Part shown: in pieces, positions 1-10,676 of the stretch
How the letters are laid out: every line of letters starts with the position of its first letter
How positions within the stretch are numbered: position 1 is the stretch's first letter
Source: Parvibaculum sp046297875
GTDB lineage: Bacteria > Pseudomonadota > Alphaproteobacteria > Parvibaculales > Parvibaculaceae
Assembly: GCF_046297875.1 (NCBI RefSeq)
Contig: NZ_JBKBHD010000001.1
Location: 496,001 to 560,000, forward strand
DNA length: 64,000 bases
Reading direction: 5' to 3'
Program-made: the position numbers and the translations under genes
Notes under the pieces: generated by a model
The model's input: only the letters and a program-made list of their open reading frames with translations
Told to the model about the DNA's origin: nothing
The model's database searches: none

Positions 1-25
1 ATAACGAATATCAGTGCCGAAAGAG

Positions 26-50
26 CCGGGGGCGGCCAAGCCGCCCCCGG
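26..50 (-). terminator. Strong hairpin just downstream of pstS
   Basis: A perfect 11-bp stem (26-36 with 40-50, three-base loop) lies 13 bases past the pstS stop. On the minus strand it is followed by CTCTTTCGGC, so the U-tract is weak. It may be a terminator or an attenuating/stabilising hairpin that lets the binding protein be made in excess over permease genes that would lie beyond the window edge. Confidence 0.55.
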
Positions 51-63
51 TGTCATGCCGGTA

Positions 64-1050
64 TCAGAGGCCGAACGCCTTGAGGTCTTCTTCCGCAACG
101 AACTTCGTCAGCGGGAAGTAACCGTCCTTCACGACGGCTTCCTGACCCTGAATGGAGTAAACGAAGCGGATGAACTCCGCACGCAGCGGCTCAAGCGCCT
201 GGTTCGGATTCTTGTTGACGTAGATGTAGAGGAAGCGCGCGATCGGATAGTCACCAGTCGCGGCATTGTCGGCGGTCGCGTCAAAGCAGGAGCCTTCGGC
301 CGTCAGTTTGAGCGGGACCGAGCGCACGTCGGCGGTCTTGTAGCCCACGCCCGAGTAACCGATGCCCGCGATGTCCGAGGCAACGCCCTGAACGACGGTC
401 GAGGAACCCGGCTGTTCCTTCACTTCATCCTTGTAGTCGCCATTGAAGAGCGCGACTTCCTTGAAGTAGCCATAGGTGCCCGAGGCCGAGTTGCGGCCAT
501 AGAGCGAAATCGGGCGCGAGGCCCATTCGCCGGTCATGCCAACATCGCCCCAGGTGGTGATGTTCTTGTCGAGGCCGCCATTGCGGGTCTTCGAGAAGAT
601 GGCATCGACCTGCTGCATGGAGAGGCATTCGATCGGGTTGTCCTTGTGGACGTAGACGGCGAGCGAGTCGAGCGCGCCACGGATGGCGAGCGGCTTGTAG
701 CCGAACTTCTTTTCGAACTCTTCGATCTCGGCCGACTTCATCGGGCGCGACATCGGGCCGAACTGCGAGGTGCCGGCGATCAGCGCGGGCGGCGCAGTGC
801 TCGAGCCCTTGCCTTCGATCTCGATCTTGACGTTCGGGTACATGGCGTTGAAGCCTTCTGCCCAGAGCGTCATCAGGTTGTTGAGCGTGTCGGAGCCGAT
901 CGACTTCAATGTGCCCGAAACACCGGACACCGGCTTGTAGTCGCCCAGAGCCGGGTCGATGCCAGCGCTCTGCGCGGACGTCCCGAACATCAGTGAAGTC
1001 GCGACCGCGACCACGGCCGCCGTCTTGAGAGTGGTGAGTTTCACGTTCAT
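64..1050 (-). CDS. pstS: Phosphate ABC transporter substrate-binding protein PstS
   Basis: Periplasmic phosphate-binding component of the high-affinity Pst transporter. The 328-residue protein starts MNVKLTTLK, has a hydrophobic signal peptide (TAAVVAVATSLMFG, cleavage near SAQSAG), then a PBP-like fold. Conserved-looking phosphate-site segments are IGSDTLNNLM near the mature N-terminus, SRPMKSAEIE and GRNSASGTYGYFKE. I chose the ATG at 1050 rather than the one 39 bases upstream because GGAGA precedes it and the signal peptide then sits at the N-terminus. A Pho box lies about 155 bases upstream and phoR lies 5' on the same strand. The GSDTLNN and SASGTYGYF style resembles the PstS/SphX-type binding proteins rather than the E. 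coli form. Identity of the family is clear; phosphate specificity is inferred from family and context. Confidence 0.9.
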   Translation of the reverse strand: MNVKLTTLKTAAVVAVATSLMFGTSAQSAGIDPALGDYKPVSGVSGTLKSIGSDTLNNLMTLWAEGFNAMYPNVKIEIEGKGSSTAPPALIAGTSQFGPMSRPMKSAEIEEFEKKFGYKPLAIRGALDSLAVYVHKDNPIECLSMQQVDAIFSKTRNGGLDKNITTWGDVGMTGEWASRPISLYGRNSASGTYGYFKEVALFNGDYKDEVKEQPGSSTVVQGVASDIAGIGYSGVGYKTADVRSVPLKLTAEGSCFDATADNAATGDYPIARFLYIYVNKNPNQALEPLRAEFIRFVYSIQGQEAVVKDGYFPLTKFVAEEDLKAFGL

Positions 1051-1204
1051 TCTCCAGTCATGTGAATGCCGGGCACAGGGCAACCACAAGAGAGCCCCCC
1101 TATGCGCCCGAGCCTTGGTGTGAATTCGGTGATGAATTCGAGGTGGCTTAACCTTCAGGCGAGCGGACGCTAGCGGGCCGTCGCAAAATCTTTACGACGC
1201 TTCA

Positions 1205-1222
1205 ATGACAGTTTTGAGACAG
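1205..1222 (-). promoter_or_regulatory. Pho box (PhoB operator) upstream of pstS
   Basis: On the minus strand the sequence reads CTGTCTC-AAAA-CTGTCAT, two 7-base direct repeats separated by four A residues. This is 13 of 14 positions identical to the consensus PhoB half-sites CTGTCAT-N4-CTGTCAT (C instead of A in the first copy). It sits in the 193-base gap between the phoR stop and pstS, so pstS should have its own phosphate-starvation promoter independent of phoR readthrough. A TAAAGAT-like -10 follows about ten bases downstream but is a poor match. Confidence 0.8.
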
Positions 1223-1243
1223 ACAGAGAAAATTAACGTTTTT

Positions 1244-2557
1244 CTATTGGGAAGCCAGAGGCAGAAGCACCGCAAAGGTAGAGCCTTCGCCGATTTCGCT
1301 CTCGATCTGCAGCGTGCCCTGATGGCGGTTCACGATGTGCTTCACGATCGCCAGACCGAGCCCCGTGCCGCCCCTTGCGCGGCTCGCCGCCGCATCGACC
1401 CTGTAGAATCGCTCGGTCAGGCGCGGCAGATGCTCTTTTGCGATTCCGGGCCCATAGTCACGAACCGCAAGGCGGATATAGGGACGCCCCCCCTTTTCCG
1501 CACGCTCGAGCGAGATGTCGATACGCTTGCCGGAGCGGCCATAGCGCAGCGCATTATCGGCGAGATTCTGCACCACCTGGGCTAGTTCCTCGCGGTCACC
1601 CGGCACTTTCGGAAGCCCGGCAGGCGCCGTCACGCCGATCTCCACGCCACACTGTTCCGCCACCGGTGAAAGCCCGTCCGTCACGTCGTTGACGACGCCG
1701 AGCAGATCGACCGTATCGGAAGGCCGCACATGCTCGCGCAGCTCGATCCGCGAGAGCGACAGAAGATCCTCGATCAGGCGGCGCATACGCAGCGCCTGAT
1801 CGGCCATGATAGAGAGGAACTTGTTGCGCGCTTCCGGATCGTCCTTCGCGTGGCCGCGCAGCGTGTCGATGAAACCAGAGAGAGAGGCAAGCGGCGTCTT
1901 CAGCTCATGGCTCGCAAAGGCGACGAAGTCGGCGCGCATGGATTCCACCCGGCGCGCCTCGGTGACGTCGCGCAGCAGCACCAGAACGAGCTTACGCGCC
2001 GCCTCCGCTTCACTGCTGATCGGTGCGACATAGGCGCTGTAATTGTGCTGGACGGGCACCGGCACGGCATATTCGATCGAACGGGGCGTGCCGTCGCGCG
2101 TGACACTTTCGATCGCGGCGATCAGCGGCGCGCTGCGCAGCACGGTCGCGACATGACGGCCGGCAGCGACCTTTCCGACCAGTCCTTCCGCCGCCTCATT
2201 GGCGAAAGCCAAACGGCCCGTTCCGTCGACGACGATGAGGGGATCGGGCAGCCGCTGCAGCAGCGCCATCATGGTACGGCCGGCGCCGAGTATGCTGGCA
2301 CCGGCGTCCTCGCCGCGGGCGCTGATGCGCAAGGGCGCGGTTTCGCCCGTCACAACGACGCGCAAGGCCGCAATGCCAGCCAGCACGGCAAATGAGACAA
2401 GGGCAACAAACGGATGCAGCGCGCCGAGCCAGGCGAGCAGGAGAAAGAGAAGCGCGGCACTGACGACAAAGGTGCGGGTGCCCGTCCAGCGGGATGCCAA
2501 TTCCCGGAGCCAGATCCTGCCCCTTGCCAGCCTGCCGTCGCCGTCCGCCACCGCCAT
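1244..2557 (-). CDS. phoR: Phosphate regulon sensor histidine kinase PhoR
   Basis: Membrane histidine kinase of 437 residues. Two adjacent transmembrane helices lie at about residues 29-67, then a PAS domain (about 95-200, LPDPLIVVDGTGRLAFANEAA), a HisKA domain with the phospho-accepting His217 in SHELKTPLASL, and a HATPase domain with G boxes (DYGPGIAKEHL, GGTGLGLAIVKH). This is the PhoR layout (short membrane anchor, PAS, kinase, no periplasmic sensor). The neighbouring pstS with a Pho box supports assignment to phosphate signalling. No phoB is in the window; in this lineage it usually lies after the pst genes. Pairing with PhoB is therefore inferred. Confidence 0.85.
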   Translation of the reverse strand: MAVADGDGRLARGRIWLRELASRWTGTRTFVVSAALLFLLLAWLGALHPFVALVSFAVLAGIAALRVVVTGETAPLRISARGEDAGASILGAGRTMMALLQRLPDPLIVVDGTGRLAFANEAAEGLVGKVAAGRHVATVLRSAPLIAAIESVTRDGTPRSIEYAVPVPVQHNYSAYVAPISSEAEAARKLVLVLLRDVTEARRVESMRADFVAFASHELKTPLASLSGFIDTLRGHAKDDPEARNKFLSIMADQALRMRRLIEDLLSLSRIELREHVRPSDTVDLLGVVNDVTDGLSPVAEQCGVEIGVTAPAGLPKVPGDREELAQVVQNLADNALRYGRSGKRIDISLERAEKGGRPYIRLAVRDYGPGIAKEHLPRLTERFYRVDAAASRARGGTGLGLAIVKHIVNRHQGTLQIESEIGEGSTFAVLLPLASQ

Positions 2558-2757
2558 TTTCTTCCGTCAGTCTCCAAAGCCCCGGTTCATGCCATCGTGG
2601 TAGCATTTGAGCGCAGATTTCGCGACGACAATCCGGCCGCCCCTCCACCCTAATCCTGACTCAACACCACCGCACACAACGCCGACTCCACGTGACATTC
2701 GCGTGAATTTGCCTAGGCTAGCGCCAATTCCTTTCCCGGCCCGGACGCAGGACATTC

Positions 2758-3609
2758 ATGACCGAGATCAACGGCAAACTCGCCATCGTTACAGGCGCGG
2801 CAAGCGGCATTGGCCGCGCCACCGCCATCGAACTTGCAAAGCGCGGTGCGCGCCTCGCCATCTCCGATCTCGACCGGGGCGGCCTTGCCGAAACGGCCAA
2901 GCGCATCGAGGCCATTGGCGGGTCGGTGACGACCTATCTCCTCGATGTCGCCGACCGGGACGCCGTCTATGCCTTCGCACAGGACATCGAAACCTCGCAT
3001 GGCGGCGCCGACATCGTCATCAACAATGCCGGTGTGGCGCAGATCGCGCGCGTGGAAGAGCTGACCTATGACGATTTCGAATGGGTGATGAAGATCGATT
3101 TCTGGGGCATGGTCTATGGCACCAAAGCCTTCCTGCCGCAGCTTCAGGCGAAGGGCGCCGGCCATATCGTCAATGTGTCGAGCCTGTTCGGGCTCATCGC
3201 CGTTCCCTCCCAGGCGGCCTACAACTCGGCCAAGTTTGCGATCCGCGGCTTCACCGAGGCGCTTCGCCACGAGATGAAGGGAACCGGCATTGCCGTCTCC
3301 TGCGTCCATCCGGGCGGCATCAAAACCAATATCGTGCGCAATGCGCGCTTCCTGCAAAGCACGCAGGCAACCGTGCGCGAGGAGGCGGCATCGGGCTTCG
3401 ACCGGCTTGCCCGCACCACGCCGGAACGCGCGGGCGAAGTCATCGTGCGCGGCATCGAGCGGAACAAACCGCGCATCCTGATCGGCGCCGATGCAAAAGC
3501 CATCGACTGGCTGCAGCGGCTGATGCCGGCCTCCTATGGCAAGCTCCTCTTCCGCCGCGAGGCGGGCGTGCTGAACGGGCAACCGGGAAACGGGGACAGC
3601 AACGAATAG
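2758..3609 (+). CDS. Short-chain dehydrogenase/reductase (SDR)
   Basis: NAD(P)-dependent oxidoreductase of the classical SDR family, 283 residues, cytosolic. The cofactor motif TGAASGIG spans residues 12-19, NNAG is at about 89-92, and the catalytic residues are Ser142, Tyr155 and Lys159 (YNSAK). Downstream of the active site the sequence HPGGIKTNIVRNARF resembles SDRs that act on lipophilic alcohols or ketones, but the substrate cannot be read from sequence. Asp37/Asp39 after the second strand (ISDLDR) points to NAD(H) preference. It is divergent from phoR with 200 bases between, and has no obvious operon partner. Family certain, role unknown. Confidence 0.85.
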   Translation: MTEINGKLAIVTGAASGIGRATAIELAKRGARLAISDLDRGGLAETAKRIEAIGGSVTTYLLDVADRDAVYAFAQDIETSHGGADIVINNAGVAQIARVEELTYDDFEWVMKIDFWGMVYGTKAFLPQLQAKGAGHIVNVSSLFGLIAVPSQAAYNSAKFAIRGFTEALRHEMKGTGIAVSCVHPGGIKTNIVRNARFLQSTQATVREEAASGFDRLARTTPERAGEVIVRGIERNKPRILIGADAKAIDWLQRLMPASYGKLLFRREAGVLNGQPGNGDSNE

Positions 3610-3642
3610 ACGGCGCGTAGCAAACAATTCACACTTCCGCCC

Positions 3643-3672
3643 TTGTCTCACCACTATTCGTGCCTACATAGT
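3643..3672 (+). promoter_or_regulatory. Candidate sigma-70 promoter for a small RNA
   Basis: TTGTCT (3643-3648) and CATAGT (3667-3672) are separated by 18 bases. They lie just upstream of a structured stretch that ends in a strong terminator. Predicted start near 3679. Matches are four of six in each box, so this is a suggestion only. Confidence 0.35.
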
Positions 3673-3678
3673 CTCCAA

Positions 3679-3788
3679 GCGCGAGGGTCGGCGAGAGCAG
3701 GTCCCCGAGGGATCAGGAACCGGATGTACGTTCCTGAACCCGATCCGCGCTACCGCAGGAAGCCGTCCTTCAGGGGGCGGCTTTTTCG
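3679..3788 (+). ncRNA. Candidate structured small RNA, about 110 nt
   Basis: Non-coding interval between the SDR gene and the alpha/beta hydrolase. It contains a two-tier hairpin (3710-3714 GGATC with 3742-3746 GATCC; 3715-3720 AGGAAC with 3730-3735 GTTCCT) and ends in an intrinsic terminator. A promoter-like pair lies directly upstream. No start codon with a ribosome-binding site and credible coding pattern is seen. It does not carry the GGAAGGAAGCAGCC core of SRP RNA, and I could not match it to 6S RNA or tmRNA. It could instead be a regulated leader ending before the hydrolase gene (hydrolase start is at 3870, 82 bases past the terminator). Confidence 0.4.
3761..3786 (+). terminator. Intrinsic terminator
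   Basis: Stem 3761-3768 with 3775-3782 (AGCCGTCC / GGGGCGGCT side) followed by TTTTT at 3782-3786. It is well formed and would end either the candidate small RNA or readthrough from the SDR gene. Confidence 0.8.
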
Positions 3789-3869
3789 TTGTTGTGGCTC
3801 GTTTGGCGCGGCGAGCGCTTCCGGCTAATCTCCGTCGCATAATCGACGCATAGAAACGGAAGACGCAGA

Positions 3870-4760
3870 ATGTCAGACAGCGCCAGCTCGCTCATCGGCC
3901 CCGCCTCGCAATTCTATATCTCGCAGCGATTGCGGCTCCATTATGTGGACTGGGGCAACGAGGGCGCGGAGCCGCTGCTCCTCATCCATGGCGGGCGCGA
4001 CCATTGCCGCAACTGGGACTGGACGGCGGAAGCCATGCGCGACCGCTATCACATCGTCGCGCCGGACCTGCGCGGGCATGGCGACAGCCAGTGGGTTGTC
4101 GGCAGCTCCTACGACATCAACGACTATGTCTGCGACATTGCGCAGCTCATCCACCAGAAGGGCCTCGCGCCGCTCACCATCATCGCCCATTCGATGGGCG
4201 GCGCAATTGCGCTGCGCTATACCGGGCTCTATCCCGAAACGGTGAAGACGCTCGTCGTGATCGAAGGGCTCGGCCCCTCGCCCAAGATGATCGCCGAGCG
4301 CAACCAGATCAGCGATGACCAGCGCGTCCGCAACTGGATCGACGAGGTGCGCAAGCTCTCCTCGCGCCTGCCGCGCCGCTATGACTCGATCGAGGAGGCC
4401 TACAAGCGCATGCAGGGCGAGAACCCGCATCTCTCGCCCGAGCGCGCGCGTCACCTTACCGTGCATGGCGTGAACCAGAACGAGGACGGCACCTATAGCT
4501 GGAAGTTCGACAATTACGTCCGCGCCTTCCCGCCGATGGGGTTCGACGAGGAAGCGACGACGAAGCTCTGGGCGCGCATCACCTGCCCGACGCTTCTCAT
4601 TCGCGGCACGGAAAGCTGGGCGAGCGATCCGGTGAAGGATGGCCGGGCACAGCATTTCAGGAATGCGAAAGTCGTGAATGTCGAAGGCGCCGGCCACTGG
4701 GTGCAGCATGACAAGCTCGAGGAATTCCTCGCGCTGGTGAATGATTTTCTTGCGGAGTGA
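3870..4760 (+). CDS. Alpha/beta hydrolase
   Basis: Serine hydrolase of 296 residues with the alpha/beta fold. The oxyanion region LLLIHGGRDH begins near residue 37, the nucleophile elbow is AHSMGG with Ser108, and a C-terminal GAGHWVQHDK supplies the catalytic His near residue 277. Asp in the DPVKDG or preceding segment could complete the triad. A cap region with many basic residues (about 130-210) sits between strands 6 and 7. No signal peptide, so cytosolic. The closest general class is the epoxide hydrolase/haloalkane dehalogenase/esterase superfamily. Substrate unknown. It stands alone between the small-RNA region and a repeat cluster. Confidence 0.85.
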   Translation: MSDSASSLIGPASQFYISQRLRLHYVDWGNEGAEPLLLIHGGRDHCRNWDWTAEAMRDRYHIVAPDLRGHGDSQWVVGSSYDINDYVCDIAQLIHQKGLAPLTIIAHSMGGAIALRYTGLYPETVKTLVVIEGLGPSPKMIAERNQISDDQRVRNWIDEVRKLSSRLPRRYDSIEEAYKRMQGENPHLSPERARHLTVHGVNQNEDGTYSWKFDNYVRAFPPMGFDEEATTKLWARITCPTLLIRGTESWASDPVKDGRAQHFRNAKVVNVEGAGHWVQHDKLEEFLALVNDFLAE

Positions 4761-4794
4761 ATGGGGGGGCGTGGTTTTCTCCAACCACAAGCCG

Positions 4795-4823
4795 TCATTC
4801 CCGGGCTTGACCCGGGCATCCAG
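4795..4823 (+). repeat. REP-like palindrome, type B (copy 1)
   Basis: Carries the core CCCGGGCTTGACCCGGG with TCATT before and CATCCAG after. Nearly identical copies occur at 63448-63476 (direct) and 63818-63846 (inverted). This is an extragenic palindromic unit 35 bases after the hydrolase stop. Confidence 0.75.
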
Positions 4824-4889
4824 GGACGCCGAACTCTGCCTCCCCGCAATTAAAGAGTCGTTTGATTGACGCCGCTTCGCGGCTACTGG

Positions 4890-4924
4890 ATTGCCGGGTC
4901 ACGGACTTCGTCCGGCCCGGCAAT
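4890..4924 (+). repeat. Palindromic element, type C
   Basis: Stem ATTGCCGGG (4890-4898) with CCCGGCAAT (4916-4924) and an inner ACGGAC-TTCG-TCCG hairpin, followed by GACAC. It belongs to the same class of GC-rich intergenic hairpins ending in TGACA seen elsewhere in the window. Confidence 0.6.
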
Positions 4925-4956
4925 GACACGGAAGGGAAGGGAAGTGGAGTGATTGA

Positions 4957-5382
4957 ATGAGCGACGTCCTGCATCGCGGTTCCTGCCTGTGCGGCACTAT
5001 CCGTTTCGAGATCGAGGCGCCGCTCGGGCCCTTCGGCTTCTGCCATTGCAACACCTGCCGCAAGGCGAGCGGCACGGCCTTCACGGCGAACGCCTCCGTG
5101 CCGCGCGACAAGCTGCGCTTTCTCTCCGGCGAAGAGACGATCCGCCGCTACGAATCGAGTCCCGGCAAGTTCCGCTGCTTCTGCCCGAATTGCGGTTCGC
5201 CCATCTATAAAGAGGCGGCGGAGCTGCCGGGCATGGTCCGCATCCGGCTCGGCATTCTCGACACACCTGTCGGCGACAAGCCCCGCGCCCATGCCTTCTG
5301 GTCCGAGCGCGCGGACTGGTACGACCTCAAGGGCGACATGCCGGTATTCGACACCTGGCCGGATTTGCTGAAGGGGAAGTAG
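4957..5382 (+). CDS. GFA-family (CENP-V/GFA) zinc protein
   Basis: A 141-residue protein of the glutathione-dependent formaldehyde-activating enzyme/CENP-V fold. Zinc ligands are visible as Cys10 and Cys12 (SCLCG), Cys29-x-Cys31-x2-Cys34 (CHCNTC) and a late CxxC (CPNCGSP). The length matches the family. Members bind zinc structurally and some condense formaldehyde with glutathione, but many have no known reaction, so the specific activity is uncertain. It is flanked on both sides by palindromic repeats and stands as a single gene. Confidence 0.85.
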   Translation: MSDVLHRGSCLCGTIRFEIEAPLGPFGFCHCNTCRKASGTAFTANASVPRDKLRFLSGEETIRRYESSPGKFRCFCPNCGSPIYKEAAELPGMVRIRLGILDTPVGDKPRAHAFWSERADWYDLKGDMPVFDTWPDLLKGK

Positions 5383-5407
5383 GGGCTCCGCACGTTACCC
5401 CGCCCAC

Positions 5408-5554
5408 AAGTGTCATCCCGGCGAAAGCCGGGACCCATTGGTTCTCTCAGCAAGAATTATTGAGTGGGGAAGCAGCCGCCATTTCCGCGCAACAATCGTT
5501 TGCCGCGGCAAGCGGCGCTGCGAGTGGGTCCCGGCTTTCGCCGGGATGACACTT
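5408..5554. repeat. Pair of inverted REP-like units (30-bp perfect inverted repeat)
   Basis: Arms 5408-5437 and 5525-5554 are perfect reverse complements over 30 bases and enclose 87 bases. Each arm is itself a hairpin, TCCCGGC-GAAA-GCCGGGA, preceded or followed by TGTCA. The arrangement is that of a bacterial interspersed mosaic element, or of a very short MITE-like unit. It lies between the GFA gene and the TetR gene, whose ends converge on it, so it may also end transcription from both sides. Confidence 0.8.
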
Positions 5555-5595
5555 CTATTTTTCGGCAATGTCAGAGAAATAACGGGACCACCCGT

Positions 5596-6288
5596 TCAGC
5601 CGCGCGCCTTGAGCGCCGCAAGCGTCTCGGCCGAGACCGGCGCGCGCATGGCGCCGGCGAGGGCATCGAAAAGCGAGGAGACGAAAAGCGCGCGGCCCGC
5701 TTCGTCATGGGCGGCGTCCTTGCGCCGCGTCCAGAGCGCGAGCGAGGTCAGCGCCATTTCGATCATCATGCGCTGACGCTGAATGGCGATATCGGGCGGC
5801 AGGTCGCCGAGTGCGGCGATGATGAGCCCGTTCGCGCGGTTGATGCCCTCGAAGCCGCTGCGGATCGCGACGATGGGCAGGTCGAAATCGGGATCGTTCA
5901 GCGCCTGCGCCGCGAAGCGCACGAAGCGCACGCCCTCTTCCGTGTTCAGAAGCTCCGTCAAGGGCTCGAAAGTCGCACGCAGGATCGCGTTGATGTCGTG
6001 CTCGCGGCCCGAGCCGATCAGCGCCTCGACGCGCTGGACGCGCACCCGGTCAATGGCGCTTGCGCGATCGGCGAAGATCGCCTCGACGAGACGCTGCTTT
6101 GAGCCGAAATGATAATGAAGCGCGGATTCGTTCCGCTGCCCGGCCGCGGCGTTGATCTCCTTCAGCGTCACGGCATGAAGCCCGCGCTCGCCGAAAAGCT
6201 GCTCGGCGGCCAGCATCAGCCGCCGCCGCGTATCCCCGCGCCTGCCCGGCTTCTCGCCCGTCTTCTGCTCATCAACCGTGTCGCTCAT
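5596..6288 (-). CDS. TetR-family transcriptional regulator
   Basis: A 230-residue one-component repressor. The N-terminal helix-turn-helix is at about residues 18-65 (RRRLMLAAEQLFGERGLHAVTLKEINAAAG followed by HYHFGSKQRLVEAIF), preceded by a charged tail. The C-terminal ligand domain is not diagnostic. It lies 43 bases after the stop of the copper-type ATPase gene on the same strand and may be co-transcribed. TetR proteins are not the usual copper sensors, so a role in metal control is not implied. The ligand is unknown. Confidence 0.85.
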   Translation of the reverse strand: MSDTVDEQKTGEKPGRRGDTRRRLMLAAEQLFGERGLHAVTLKEINAAAGQRNESALHYHFGSKQRLVEAIFADRASAIDRVRVQRVEALIGSGREHDINAILRATFEPLTELLNTEEGVRFVRFAAQALNDPDFDLPIVAIRSGFEGINRANGLIIAALGDLPPDIAIQRQRMMIEMALTSLALWTRRKDAAHDEAGRALFVSSLFDALAGAMRAPVSAETLAALKARG

Positions 6289-6331
6289 ACCGGCAGCGTA
6301 ATGAAGCGCATTAGGGGAGGCAAGTTTTCTC

Positions 6332-8659
<2,328 letters not shown>

Positions 8660-8822
8660 TCTCGCTATCTCTTTCCCTTGAGGGCCGATCAGGTGAATAT
8701 GGGGCTTCCAGCAACTGGAAGGTCAAGGGCCCGGGGAAACTTGACGCTCCCGGCCCTGACTGGCACTTGAGACGAGGCTCGAGAAAGCCCCACCCGTTCG
8801 CGTGAGAAACCGCGGGAGACGC

Positions 8823-10676
8823 ATGAAAAGCCCATCGCCGCGGACCGCCATCTTCCTCGCTGCGCTTGCCCTGCCCGCGCTCATGCTGGCGGTGCCCGTG
8901 CGCGCGGCGGAAGCGGAGGCGAATGGCGCGAACGGCTTTTCCTGGGAGCGGCCGGCGAACGGGCTCGATTTTTCCAGCCGCGTTACCGGGCGCCGCATCC
9001 CCGACTATCTGCGCGACCTGCTGGAGAACGCGCGCGAGCTCAGGCCCGATGCGGAAGACGGCCCGCCGCCGCCCGCCACGCTCGCCCAGCTTCGCCGCCG
9101 CGCGCAGGAAGACGAGAAGCGGCTCCAAGAGGTTCTGAAATCGGAGGCCTACTACAGTGGCCGTGTCACGACATCGGTGCGGCAGGCGCAGGGCGGCGCA
9201 TTCGAAGTCGTCTATTTCGTCTCGCTCGGCACACGCACCATGATTGATCGCTTCGACATTACCTATAGCGACTATCCCGGTGGCGGCGATGGACGGCCCG
9301 CAACGGGCGCCGAACTCGACCTTGTACCGAACCGCGCGGCAACGGCCGACCGCGTGATCGACCTCACGCAGAAGGCGCTCAACACGCTTCACAATAATGG
9401 CTACCCGGAAGCGAAGCTCGACCGGCGGCGCGTCGTCATCGACATTTCCTCGCATCAGGGGCGTGTGACGCTCTACATGACAGCAGGCCCGCGCTTCGTG
9501 TTCGGCGAGACGCGGATCGGCAATCCGGAAGGCCGCACCGACCCTTCCTATGTGCGTTCGCTTGCCACCATGCGCGAGGGCGCGATCTACGATCGCAGCG
9601 AGGTTGACCGCACGGTCGAGGCGCTGCGCGGCACGGGGCTCTTCTCCGGCATATCCGTGACATCGGCGGAAGCGGAGGGCGATGTCCTGCCACAGCAGAT
9701 CGAACTCAGCGAGCGCGCGCCACGCACGGTCCGCCTCGGCGCCAAATGGTCGAGCAGCGAAGGTGCGGGCGTGCAGGGAAGCTGGGAACACCGCAATCTC
9801 TTCGGGCAGGCGGAGCGCCTCACTCTCGGCCTTTCAATCGCCCAGATAGAGCAATCCGCGACGGCGGATTTCCGCAAGCCGAATTTCCTGCGTCCCGACC
9901 AGAGCCTGCTTGCCAGCGCCGAAATCGTGCATGAGGAAAACGACGCCTATACGGAAAACCGGATCAAGGCTGGCGTTTCACTCGAGCGGAGTCTGGGCCG
10001 CTGGTGGACCGGATCGCTCGGCGCGACCTTCCAGGTCACCGAAACGGAAGACATCAATGGCCGCATCGCCTATCAGCTCATCGGTATCCCCCTGCTGTTG
10101 CGCTACGACAATACAGATGACGTATTCGACCCGCGCGAAGGGTTGCGCGCAACGCTTGCCGGCACGCCCTATTTCGGCGCAAGCGACCAGAGTGCGACGA
10201 CGTTCACCCGGCTCGAAGCGGCAGTTTCGACCTATCTCGGCTTGACGGATGAACTCGTGCTTGCGTTGCGCGGACGATACGGGTTGATCGCGGCAAACGA
10301 TACGGCCGATGTGCCGGGTTCGACGCGCTTCTACGCGGGCGGCGGCGGCTCGGTGCGCGGCTATGGCCATCAGAAGGCAGGGCCGCTCGATGCCAAGGGC
10401 GATCCCGTCGGCGGCCGATCAGTGCTGGAGGCGAGTGCCGAAGCGCGATACCGCTTTACTGAAACCATCGGCGGCGTCGTATTCATCGACGGCGGGCAGA
10501 CCTTTTCCACGCTTGAGCCGTCGTTCAGCGACCCGCTGCTCTGGGGTGCCGGTCTCGGCATCCGCTACTACACGCCGATTGGCCCGGTGCGCCTCGACGT
10601 CGCGACGCCGCTCAACCGGCGCAAGAACGTCGACGATACGTTCCAGATTTACGTTTCGCTGGGGCAGGCTTTCTGA
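8823..10676 (+). CDS. tamA: TamA, Omp85-family outer-membrane assembly factor
   Basis: Outer-membrane beta-barrel protein of the Omp85 superfamily, partner of TamB in inserting or exporting outer-membrane proteins and moving lipids. The ATG at 8823 is preferred over a GTG 21 bases upstream because GGGAG lies 5-9 bases before it and the signal peptide (TAIFLAALALPALMLAVPVRA) then starts properly. POTRA repeats occupy about residues 100-290. The barrel follows, with the Omp85 lid-loop motif GGSVRGYGHQ. It ends in QAF, a C-terminal aromatic typical of outer-membrane barrels. Its stop overlaps the tamB start (TGATG), so the two are translationally coupled. Among Omp85 proteins, the tamB neighbour decides TamA over BamA. 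Confidence 0.9.
   Translation: MKSPSPRTAIFLAALALPALMLAVPVRAAEAEANGANGFSWERPANGLDFSSRVTGRRIPDYLRDLLENARELRPDAEDGPPPPATLAQLRRRAQEDEKRLQEVLKSEAYYSGRVTTSVRQAQGGAFEVVYFVSLGTRTMIDRFDITYSDYPGGGDGRPATGAELDLVPNRAATADRVIDLTQKALNTLHNNGYPEAKLDRRRVVIDISSHQGRVTLYMTAGPRFVFGETRIGNPEGRTDPSYVRSLATMREGAIYDRSEVDRTVEALRGTGLFSGISVTSAEAEGDVLPQQIELSERAPRTVRLGAKWSSSEGAGVQGSWEHRNLFGQAERLTLGLSIAQIEQSATADFRKPNFLRPDQSLLASAEIVHEENDAYTENRIKAGVSLERSLGRWWTGSLGATFQVTETEDINGRIAYQLIGIPLLLRYDNTDDVFDPREGLRATLAGTPYFGASDQSATTFTRLEAAVSTYLGLTDELVLALRGRYGLIAANDTADVPGSTRFYAGGGGSVRGYGHQKAGPLDAKGDPVGGRSVLEASAEARYRFTETIGGVVFIDGGQTFSTLEPSFSDPLLWGAGLGIRYYTPIGPVRLDVATPLNRRKNVDDTFQIYVSLGQAF

Noticed and set aside
3679..3788. SRP RNA or 6S RNA
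   Set aside because: The SRP domain IV core is absent and the length and structure do not fit 6S RNA, so only a generic candidate small RNA was called.
8802..8822. GTG start for tamA
   Set aside because: The ATG at 8823 has a GGGAG site and restores a normal signal peptide.
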